Below are positions 6,940 through 13,483 of a DNA stretch of 15,883 nt, piece by piece. Under the pieces are notes generated by a model, which saw only the letters and a program-made list of their open reading frames with translations, was not told the DNA's origin and did no database searches. Source of the DNA: Candidatus Methanogasteraceae archaeon UBA261 (GTDB taxonomy: Archaea; Halobacteriota; Methanosarcinia; Methanosarcinales; Methanogasteraceae). The DNA lies in contig DAWR01000174.1 of assembly GCA_002506015.1 (NCBI GenBank), positions 566 through 16,448 on the forward strand. The letters run 5' to 3'. Numbering within the stretch: the first letter of the stretch is position 1; each line of letters begins with the position of its first letter. The position numbers were made by a program, and so were the translations under genes.

Positions 6940-8534
6940 GCATAGCTCCCATGTTCACCCGCAATCTTCAGCGCGTACCCGATACCGTCCTGCAACGTCC
7001 GCCGTGTCACGAGTTCTGACGTGTCCACGCCAAGCTCAACGAGCGTATGTGCAGACTCAGGGCGCACTCCGGTTATGATACACGTTGCACCGAGCAGTCG
7101 CACGGCTCTAACAATCCTGATCAGTTGACCGGTCACATACGTATCGATCTCGTGAACACCTGTCACGTCAAGTATCACGACATCGGACTGTGTCCCTGTG
7201 ATCTGTGAAAGAAGCGTCTCCATGATCGTTGCGATCCTGTGCTCATCGATCATCCCGATCAGTGGCAGCGCAAGGATTCCGTCCCCGACCTGAACAACCG
7301 GTGCAGACAGGTCCTCTTGCGAGACTCGCATTTTATCGACGAGTTCTTTTAAGTATTCCTCCGATTCGGTGAGTTTTCTGGTCCGCTCCTCGATCTGCCC
7401 CTCAAGACGTACGTTGTACTCCTCCAGTTCCACCCTCGATCTCTTGAGTTCACCAGTCATCCGGTCGATGGATCTTGAAAGATCCCCGATCTCGTCATCA
7501 GCGTCCGTTCCGACTTTGTAATCGAGATCTCCCTTCTCGATCTTCTCAGCACCACTGGAGAGCGTAAGAAGCGGTTCCGTCAGTGTTCCGGAGATTATGA
7601 TGGAACAGGATATTCCCCCGAGAGCGAGAACTGCGAGAATTGAGAGCATTGTGCGCGTGAGCCCGGTAACCGGAGCGAACGCCTCCTCTTCACCCATCTC
7701 AGCGATCAGTGTCCAGCCCATCTCATTTACGTGTGTATGCGTCCTGATAACATCTGTTCCCAGATAACTCTTGCATGTGATGAGTTCATGCCCGTATTCG
7801 CCTTTCCATATATCTTTGAGGTCTTCGGGCTCATCCCCATGATACCCTGTTGCGACCTTCTGTTTCATAAACGTGTCATCCCTAAACCGTGAGGGTGTTA
7901 CCATGTACCCACCCATGTTTACGAGGTAGACCTCCCCGGTCTCACCAAGACCGGTCGTGTCTGTTGTGATTGTGTACAGGTCGTTCATTCGTATGCTCTG
8001 GACTGTGACGCCCACCATCTCTCCATTCTCGATTACCGGGGTGGAAAGCGGTATAACCGATCTTCCGGTATTTTTGCACGCACGAATATCGCCCATATAA
8101 GTCCGTGTTCTCCCTTTCAGGAACATGTCCTCCGAACTTCTGTTGCTCCCGACAACCACTTCGCCAGTTGAGGCGACAACAGTCCCGTTCCTGTCAAGAA
8201 TAAAGATTGCACAGATCAAATCGTCGGTTGCTGCCAGAGTATGCAGTCTCGCATTCACCTGTTCGCATTGCGCAGCATAACAGTCATCGTCCACATCCGT
8301 TGTCAGGAAATCTTTGATTACGAAACTGCTTGCCGTCCTTTCGACCTTCAGTCTGTTCATGTCCAGAAACGTCTCGATATGATTTGCCCGTGATTGCACA
8401 GTCAGAACCAGCTGATTACCTATCTGATCCTTCACAATCTCCCTTGAGACGATGTTGCTGGCTATGATGCCCACCGCGCCTGTGATCAGGATGGTTATAA
8501 CCAGTATGACAAGAACCCTGGTCCGAATCTTCAT
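6936..8534 (-). CDS. Membrane sensor dCache-HAMP-STAS
   Basis: A 532-residue membrane protein. One transmembrane helix is at residues 6-27 and a second near 295-318. The roughly 260 residues between them form an extracytoplasmic double-Cache-like sensor (FILDRNGTVVAST, STPVIENGEMVGV, GETGEVYLVN, a late GWTLIAEM). A HAMP domain (about 316-372, EKIEKGDLDYKV and DEIGDLSRSIDRM), a coiled coil (372-405) and a STAS domain (about 408-525) follow. Thr465 (IDTYV) keeps the stressosome-type phosphoacceptor position. This layout resembles a chemoreceptor or sensor kinase with the output replaced by STAS. I chose the ATG at 8534, not the first ATG at 8567, because GGAGGT lies 9 bases upstream and the ATG overlaps the upstream stop (ATGA). 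Its own stop overlaps the next GTG. Ligand and partner are unknown. Confidence 0.9.
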   Translation of the reverse strand: MKIRTRVLVILVITILITGAVGIIASNIVSREIVKDQIGNQLVLTVQSRANHIETFLDMNRLKVERTASSFVIKDFLTTDVDDDCYAAQCEQVNARLHTLAATDDLICAIFILDRNGTVVASTGEVVVGSNRSSEDMFLKGRTRTYMGDIRACKNTGRSVIPLSTPVIENGEMVGVTVQSIRMNDLYTITTDTTGLGETGEVYLVNMGGYMVTPSRFRDDTFMKQKVATGYHGDEPEDLKDIWKGEYGHELITCKSYLGTDVIRTHTHVNEMGWTLIAEMGEEEAFAPVTGLTRTMLSILAVLALGGISCSIIISGTLTEPLLTLSSGAEKIEKGDLDYKVGTDADDEIGDLSRSIDRMTGELKRSRVELEEYNVRLEGQIEERTRKLTESEEYLKELVDKMRVSQEDLSAPVVQVGDGILALPLIGMIDEHRIATIMETLLSQITGTQSDVVILDVTGVHEIDTYVTGQLIRIVRAVRLLGATCIITGVRPESAHTLVELGVDTSELVTRRTLQDGIGYALKIAGEHGSYA

Positions 8535-9694
8535 CTGCGCAAACCTCCGGTCCCTCTGCTGCCACAACCACCTCTCCGCATCGCATACGCGAGTCCCTCC
8601 TGCAGACTCACGCGTGTCACGAAATCACCCCCATCCAGACCCAGCTGCACCATTGCTGCTGCAACCCCGGGACTAATTCCTGTGAGAATGCACTTTGCAC
8701 CAAGAAGCCGTGCCGCGGCAACCGTCTCGAGCAGGCGGTTTGCAACATCACTATCGATTGACCGGACGGCTGTGAGATCGAGGATCACAACCGATGCTTT
8801 CATGTCAGCGATTTTCGCAAGCATAGCCTCGGTCAACCGGTTGATGCGCATGTCATCGAGAATGCCCACGATCGGAATTGCGAGCACGCCGTCATGAACC
8901 TGAATCACAGGGATTGCAAGCGCCCCATAAGAGTTCATCAGTTTGTCGAACGCATTGTGCAACTTCCGCTCAAGGTTCTTCTGCCGGGTTATGTCGCGGG
9001 CAATGCCACACAACCCCGCAATCTCACCGGAGCGGTCCCGTATCGGCACCTTGATTGTGTGAAACGTTCTTGAAACCCCGCCCACCGGTTTGGCGTCCGT
9101 ATCCTCGATTATCTCCCCACCAAGAACCCGCAAGTCCACATCCCTGATGTGTGCTCCCGCAGCCCCTCCGAAAAGCTCATCATCCGTTCGCCCGAGCAGT
9201 TCTGATGCCGGGGCTCCTAAAAGTTTCTCCATCGCCGGATTTGCCTGGATATATCTGAGAGAGCGATCCTTGATGAAGATTGAGTCCTGAGCCGTCTCAA
9301 AGATTGCCCGAAACCGCTCTTCGCTCTCCCGAAGCGCATCTTCAGCGGCTTTCCGATCGCCGATGTCAGAGAACATCTCGACAAGCATCTCTTCGCCATC
9401 TACCACAATCTGTGTCACAGTCTTCTCGATTGCAACATCCCCGCGGTCCTTTGAGATAAGCACCGCCTCTGCACGGTCAAGAGTCTGTTTGTAGTCATAG
9501 ACCGGGCAGTCATGCTCTCGCATCGGGCAGACGAACCCATGACACACCCTGCCAAGAATCTCCTTCTGCGCTCTACCGATCATATCCGTAGCGGATCTGT
9601 TGATGTCTCTGATCCTCCGCTCTCGGTCAACAATCATAATTCCGATCGGCATCTCTTCAATCAGTGTACGCCACTTCTCCGTTGTTTCGTTCAT
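8531..9694 (-). CDS. PAS-PAS-STAS sensor protein (RsbR-like)
   Basis: A 387-residue cytoplasmic protein. PAS1 (1-111) carries Cys51, Cys56 and Cys63 in GRVCHGFVCPMREHDCP. PAS2 (about 118-240) begins ALRESEERFRAIFETAQDSIF and ends GIARDITRQK. After a linker helix, the STAS domain (about 255-375) shows IPVIQVHDGVLAIPIVG, VVILDLTAV, SIDSDVA and LLGAKCILTGI. Ser315 takes the phosphoacceptor place. The end is Gly/Arg-rich. The ATG overlaps the stop of an upstream STAS-gene relic (ATGA), with a GGGGGAG site just before. It is the first gene of a tightly coupled set: its stop overlaps the start of the dCache-HAMP-STAS gene. No kinase domain is fused. Function beyond sensing and STAS-mediated interaction cannot be read from the sequence. 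Confidence 0.9.
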   Translation of the reverse strand: MNETTEKWRTLIEEMPIGIMIVDRERRIRDINRSATDMIGRAQKEILGRVCHGFVCPMREHDCPVYDYKQTLDRAEAVLISKDRGDVAIEKTVTQIVVDGEEMLVEMFSDIGDRKAAEDALRESEERFRAIFETAQDSIFIKDRSLRYIQANPAMEKLLGAPASELLGRTDDELFGGAAGAHIRDVDLRVLGGEIIEDTDAKPVGGVSRTFHTIKVPIRDRSGEIAGLCGIARDITRQKNLERKLHNAFDKLMNSYGALAIPVIQVHDGVLAIPIVGILDDMRINRLTEAMLAKIADMKASVVILDLTAVRSIDSDVANRLLETVAAARLLGAKCILTGISPGVAAAMVQLGLDGGDFVTRVSLQEGLAYAMRRGGCGSRGTGGLRR

Positions 9695-9726
9695 GCGTCA
9701 ACTCCCCCGGCTCCTGCGATCTTCAA
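9691..9726 (-). pseudogene. Short relic of a STAS gene 3' end upstream of the PAS-PAS-STAS gene
   Basis: The minus strand reads LKIAGAGGVDA and stop, matching the last residues of the dCache-HAMP-STAS protein (ALKIAGEHG). Its TGA overlaps the ATG of the PAS-PAS-STAS gene as ATGA, the same kind of junction seen between the dCache-HAMP-STAS gene and the PAS-GAF gene. Upstream of this fragment no STAS similarity remains. It appears that an upstream STAS gene was deleted, leaving its last dozen codons and the coupled start. Confidence 0.6.
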
Positions 9727-9911
9727 GCAGAGATGAGTGCGGGCAGAGAAGAGACTGGCAGATATGCCTTATTGTCAATGTACCCACTCGCCCCCATCGG
9801 TTCCACATAGTGTTCCACGTAGTAATACTATATGCGCAAACCATCTAAAGGTTTTCTACCATTCAAATCCCCGCTTCTTCCGGTTTTTCGGTCCTGGTCC
9901 TTCACGTGGGG

Positions 9912-9975
9912 TCAACTCCCCACAGCCCCTGCAATCTGCAGCGCACGCTTGAACCCATTCCACATCGGCCAGACG
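9912..9975 (-). pseudogene. Relic of a STAS gene 3' end
   Basis: The minus strand reads MWNGFKRALQIAGAVGS and stop, clearly related to the end of the PocR-PAS-STAS protein (MQEGLKHALQIAGVQGS and stop). The DNA match includes gcgctgcagat and a shared ggggagttga ending. Upstream, as far as about 10025, the same frame stays open and reads SHDWSELYRSILEKNVWP, which I do not recognise; this may be degraded STAS sequence in a shifted frame. Confidence 0.7.
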
Positions 9976-10050
9976 TTTTTCTCCAAAATTGACCGATAAA
10001 GCTCGCTCCAATCGTGTGATTTTTGTATGTGTTTAGCTGAGGCGAAAAAA

Positions 10051-10158
10051 ACCACGAGATTGACACAAGAAGTACTTGCTCACCATTGGGTGGATATCCG
10101 CATGTAAAACCACAAGATTAACACCGAAATCTTGTGAAAATCTGTGTAATCTCGTGGT
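10051..10158. repeat. Inverted-repeat cluster, ACCACGAGATTAACAC type
   Basis: The outer arms accacgagatt (10051-10061) and aatctcgtggt (10148-10158) are perfectly complementary over 11 bases and continue imperfectly. An inner perfect 9-base hairpin pairs cacaagatt (10111-10119) with aatcttgtg (10128-10136) over an 8-base loop, and a direct variant accacaagattaacac starts at 10109. It lies 78 bases downstream of the serS stop, where it could act as a terminator. It is of the same general style as the repeats at 2226, 15352 and 15564. Confidence 0.7.
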
Positions 10159-10235
10159 TCCTACCACAAGTTATGGAGCATGTATGTTGATGACAACACC
10201 AGCCGCAGACGACTGTTATCCGTGCTCTACTTTGA

Positions 10236-11729
10236 CTACATGAACACAAAACCCTTCGGCAGCTCGCCAACGATCTCTCTGAATTCCGACGGCCAGTTCT
10301 CGTAATCGAGTCCTTTCTGAGCGAAAAACGCGCTCGCCCATCGCTCAAGCCCGACACCAGAGCATCCGCTCCACAGTTCAGAGCCGCTCTGGGATTTCAC
10401 GTTGAATCCAAGCGGATATTTGTCGCCGTTCACGCTCACATTCTGGAACTCGAGCCATCCGTCCCGGTACGGCATGAGCGACTCGTAATCAATCGTACCA
10501 ACCTTCTCACTTCCTGCGGTTCCTGTTAAGCCTTCCTGCGCCATGAACCACGGCGTAACCCATGCCTTTCGCCATTTCAGTTCGAGAATATCCTCAAAGA
10601 TGTACTTGTAACGCTCCTGAATGCGCTCCGACTCTTGAACGACATCTTCCGGTGTCCCCATCCAGACGATCTCGACTCTGTGAAACTCATCCACCCGCTC
10701 GATTCCGTGGATGCCTCCGCTCTCATAGCGGTGCGATGTCCCTGACCGGTCAAAGACCCGAACCGGGAACGTCTCGTCTGCAATCGTCCTTCCCTGCATG
10801 AATGGCCAGAACGGCGGGCACTGGGCATAGCATAGCCCTCCGATCGGGTCGCCGATCTTCTCCCGGATCAGCTTGATCGGAACCTCGTGCGTGACCTTGT
10901 AGTAGTCAGAAACCTCCTCCCAGTATTCCGGATCCCTTGTTTTTGGCGGGCAGACGTAATAAATTTCAGGATACACACCCTTCGCATGCCCCGACTTCTT
11001 CCAGACATCCCACGACACGAGTTTTGGAAAGATCATCTCCTGATACCCGAGAAAATCGAGAACCTCCTTCTTGACGATGCTTTCGAATGCGCGGAAGATT
11101 CTGGTGATCTCGGGACCGTGTATCCACTGTCCGCGTGCCGCCCCGTGTCTGATCCAGTTGCGGTCGAGGAGTTCTGTTGTCGGGTCGTCGTTATTCAAGA
11201 TGGGCTTCTCCGCGCTCTCCCAGAGCAGGTTCCAGTGTTCCTCCTTCCCGCCATACTCCTGTGCTGCGATTTTATCCTCGATTAAAGTGATTATCCGATC
11301 CGGTATCTTATTCTGAATCTGCGATTCGTCGATCTCCATTGTTATGCTAATCTCCCCGCAATCGAACTCGATCTTTGAGACGTAGGGGATATTCGTCGCC
11401 CTTACCGGATTATCTGATGGTATTCTCGCAACAAACGACTCTATTTCAATTCCTCTGATTCCTATACGGTGTTTTTTTCCGAGAAGCGCTGCAAGAGGCT
11501 TTTTTAATCGAAGAATTGCATCGTGGGCGCGCACATATCGATCGGAGTCGATCTCGATGTGTATCTTGTTCCCCTCTATACGCCAGTCCAGTATTCTCGC
11601 GCCTTTTCCCAGAGGCGCCCCCTTTGCCAGCAGTGTCTCATTTGCAGCATTCATGAAGTCTGTTACGTCTTCGTCTGCTTGATCTACGGGCGCACTGGTG
11701 TTGAAGTTCCCGATTAGATGAAAGTACAT
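10236..11729 (-). CDS. serS: Type-2 (methanogen-type) seryl-tRNA synthetase
   Basis: It charges tRNA-Ser with serine using ATP in the cytoplasm. At 497 residues it matches the rare type-2 SerRS, which differs from the common bacterial/eukaryotic form in its N-terminal tRNA-binding domain and in having a catalytic zinc. Visible are the type-2 N-terminal domain (about 1-165), a class II core with RAFESIVKKEVLDFLGYQEMI (motif 1), FDRSGTSHRYESGG...GIERVDEFHRVEIVW (motif 2 region) and GCSGVGLERWASAF (motif 3, from residue 455). Candidate zinc ligands are the Cys in YAQCPPFWPF, a Glu in the DEFHRVE region and Cys456. The start is ATG, 21 bases after the HEAT/zinc-protein stop, with only a weak GGAA ribosome binding site, so the two are likely co-transcribed. 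No key residue appears missing. Confidence 0.97.
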   Translation of the reverse strand: MYFHLIGNFNTSAPVDQADEDVTDFMNAANETLLAKGAPLGKGARILDWRIEGNKIHIEIDSDRYVRAHDAILRLKKPLAALLGKKHRIGIRGIEIESFVARIPSDNPVRATNIPYVSKIEFDCGEISITMEIDESQIQNKIPDRIITLIEDKIAAQEYGGKEEHWNLLWESAEKPILNNDDPTTELLDRNWIRHGAARGQWIHGPEITRIFRAFESIVKKEVLDFLGYQEMIFPKLVSWDVWKKSGHAKGVYPEIYYVCPPKTRDPEYWEEVSDYYKVTHEVPIKLIREKIGDPIGGLCYAQCPPFWPFMQGRTIADETFPVRVFDRSGTSHRYESGGIHGIERVDEFHRVEIVWMGTPEDVVQESERIQERYKYIFEDILELKWRKAWVTPWFMAQEGLTGTAGSEKVGTIDYESLMPYRDGWLEFQNVSVNGDKYPLGFNVKSQSGSELWSGCSGVGLERWASAFFAQKGLDYENWPSEFREIVGELPKGFVFM

Positions 11730-11750
11730 AAACTATGATTCCGATCGAAT

Positions 11751-13325
11751 CTAATTAAATTCTTTCTTTGTTTCCCCGCATATTGTGCATCGGTACACTG
11801 TGTACTTCTTGTGCGTCTTCAGGAGTTTAAACTCATGGTCGCATGGCTGCGACTCCTCAATCTCTGACTTTTCTGCTGATCCGCCCGGTTCTCCCAGTTC
11901 ACCTGATTCCTTCAACGATCTGATAGCCGAGATTATGTTGTCCTTATCCTCGTAGAATTCGTCCATGCGCGTATACGAATCACAGAGCAGCAGAAACCGC
12001 TGGGTATCGATGATCGCCACCAATACATCGATTGCCTCCTGATCAAAAGCCAGTTCCACTCCAAACTGATCACACTCACAAACGGCAGTGACGACGCCAC
12101 GATCGTTTCGGACAGCTTTTCCGGATTTACCGTCGATATCGAGGTCTGGTTTTCCGAATAACTTACCGCAATTTATAAAAAACCGCATTTCACCGGGGAA
12201 ATGACTGCGTTTTCCTCTGAAGAAATCTCGCAACATGTCCAGATCGTCGAGTGTATCGTACCAAAAACAAAATTTTATGCCATGATCATTTGTAATAACT
12301 ATTAACCCACCAACGTGGTCATAATTGGCTGTGATTTTGAACCTGTCAGAGAACTCTTCCTGCGCCAGATGACATTTGAGATTCGCGTACACCGGCGGCA
12401 TGCTGTCGATATTACAACCATTCATGGTGATGTCACCAGAATCGCCGCCGCCCGGAGCCGACAAAACACGCTGCAGATGGCATACGTCACAGCAAAACTC
12501 CTCAATGGGTTCACATTCGGGGCAGAAGTGATCAAAGGGTGTATACTCCTCAAATGCCTGACACCACCCCTTAGCATGATCATAATCCCTGCAGATATTG
12601 CAGCACCCATAGATTATCCAGTCATCGGAAGCGATCGCCTGGTCAACCTCAAGACACCGGATCGTGTCCCTGGCGTCGACTGCCACCTGGTTGGACGAGC
12701 CATCACAATCGTCGTATTCATCTACAAGAGCCCTCAGCCGGGGTATGATCTCGGGATTGTGCTGATCATGGAAACGACTACACAGGTGTGCCAGATCCTC
12801 GAAGCGCCCCGCATTCTCGAAGCGGTCGAGGAGTTTGACCATGAAATCGAACGAGCGCGGGTCCACAATCCGTGAGAGCGCGTCAACCATATTGGTTATG
12901 TCAGCCTCACCCCCTTCTTCATCAAGTACCGGATTGTCCAGCTGGTCAGTGATCCTCTCGATCAGCGGCTGAACCGAACCTGCGCCGATTTCCGCCAGCG
13001 TACGCGCTGCATAAAGGGGTAATCGATTGTGTCCGAGCTCGACCGCATCGACCAATCGCTGAATTGCGGCGGGACTGCCGATCTCCCCGAGCACATCGAC
13101 CGCGATTATGTGTGCATGGGTCTCCGTATTATATAGACACTCCTCTAAAGGTTCAATTGCCGCATCGCCACACGCCACCAAACGTTCTCGGAGGTCCTCA
13201 CGTCTCGCCACCAGTTTCTCGTCCGAATCCGGGTAGAAGTAGTCGTCATGCTCAAGTTCCCAATTCTTGATCTCATCGATCAGATCGCCCAGCGCAGACA
13301 TTATTTCGCTCAGTGTTTCCGACAT
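11751..13325 (-). CDS. HEAT-repeat protein with zinc-binding cysteine clusters, function unknown
   Basis: A 524-residue acidic protein I cannot assign to a named family. The N-terminal part (about 45-220) has HEAT-like helical repeats (AIEPLEECLYN, AVDVLGEIGSPAAIQRLVDAVE, AARTLAEIGAGSVQPLIERI). The middle has a dense Cys region (GCCNIC, KGWC, HFCPEC, FCCDVC) that looks like one or two zinc fingers. A beta-rich region follows, and the protein ends in a small zinc ribbon (CDHEF...YRCTICGE). The frame is open to 13442, but I chose the ATG at 13325: GGAGG precedes it (only 3 bases away, rather short) and a TATA-like box lies 40 bases upstream, so the longer form would start above the promoter. 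It precedes serS by 21 bases and diverges from the thermosome gene, hinting at a scaffolding or quality-control role (speculative). Confidence 0.8.
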   Translation of the reverse strand: MSETLSEIMSALGDLIDEIKNWELEHDDYFYPDSDEKLVARREDLRERLVACGDAAIEPLEECLYNTETHAHIIAVDVLGEIGSPAAIQRLVDAVELGHNRLPLYAARTLAEIGAGSVQPLIERITDQLDNPVLDEEGGEADITNMVDALSRIVDPRSFDFMVKLLDRFENAGRFEDLAHLCSRFHDQHNPEIIPRLRALVDEYDDCDGSSNQVAVDARDTIRCLEVDQAIASDDWIIYGCCNICRDYDHAKGWCQAFEEYTPFDHFCPECEPIEEFCCDVCHLQRVLSAPGGGDSGDITMNGCNIDSMPPVYANLKCHLAQEEFSDRFKITANYDHVGGLIVITNDHGIKFCFWYDTLDDLDMLRDFFRGKRSHFPGEMRFFINCGKLFGKPDLDIDGKSGKAVRNDRGVVTAVCECDQFGVELAFDQEAIDVLVAIIDTQRFLLLCDSYTRMDEFYEDKDNIISAIRSLKESGELGEPGGSAEKSEIEESQPCDHEFKLLKTHKKYTVYRCTICGETKKEFN

Positions 13326-13360
13326 GGTCCTCCTTCTGGGAAGTGGGGTCGCCATGGTTG

Positions 13361-13369
13361 ATATATTTT
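13361..13369 (-). promoter_or_regulatory. TATA-like box for the HEAT/zinc gene and serS
   Basis: The minus strand reads aaaatatat, centred 40 bases upstream of the chosen ATG. A start site about 25 bases downstream would give a leader of about 14 bases that contains the GGAGG site. Confidence 0.45.
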
Positions 13370-13399
13370 GTGATCTCGTGGGCTTATCCGATGTCATCC

Positions 13400-13414
13400 A
13401 CAAACCTTTTATAG
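13400..13414 (+). promoter_or_regulatory. Archaeal BRE/TATA promoter of the thermosome gene
   Basis: The plus strand reads caaaccttttataga, a good archaeal BRE plus TATA match. Initiation about 25 bases downstream would fall near 13436 and give a leader of about 45 bases. A GTGAGGT ribosome binding site (13467-13473) precedes the ATG at 13484. Thermosome genes are commonly heat-inducible, but I see no clear heat-shock operator here. Confidence 0.6.
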
Positions 13415-13483
13415 AAGTACTATCACTGATTCTGTTGACCACAGTATGAAGGTCATAACAATATAAGTGAGGTATGCTAAAAT

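Larger units (their letters stand above)
9695..10235. other. Gene-free stretch between serS and the sensor island
   Basis: This stretch of 541 bases holds no credible intact gene. It contains most of the relic at 9691-9726, a second STAS relic near 9912-9975 and an inverted-repeat cluster at 10051-10158. Minus-strand AT-rich motifs (gaaaacctttagat near 9843-9856 and catatagtat near 9826-9835) could be promoter elements for the sensor genes, but would leave leaders of over 100 bases. I see no RNA gene in it. Confidence 0.6.

Noticed and set aside
8535..8567. Longer N-terminus for the dCache-HAMP-STAS protein
   Set aside because: The downstream ATG has GGAGGT at good spacing, overlaps the upstream stop and puts the first membrane helix near the N-terminus; the 11 extra residues overlap coding sequence of the upstream gene.
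10051..10158. Possible CRISPR array or tRNA
   Set aside because: The repeats are few, variable and inverted without regular spacers, and no cloverleaf or T-loop motif is present.
12315..12875. Plus-strand open frame (186 codons) inside the HEAT/zinc gene
   Set aside because: Antisense to HEAT repeats and Cys clusters that are clearly coding on the other strand; no promoter or ribosome binding site seen.
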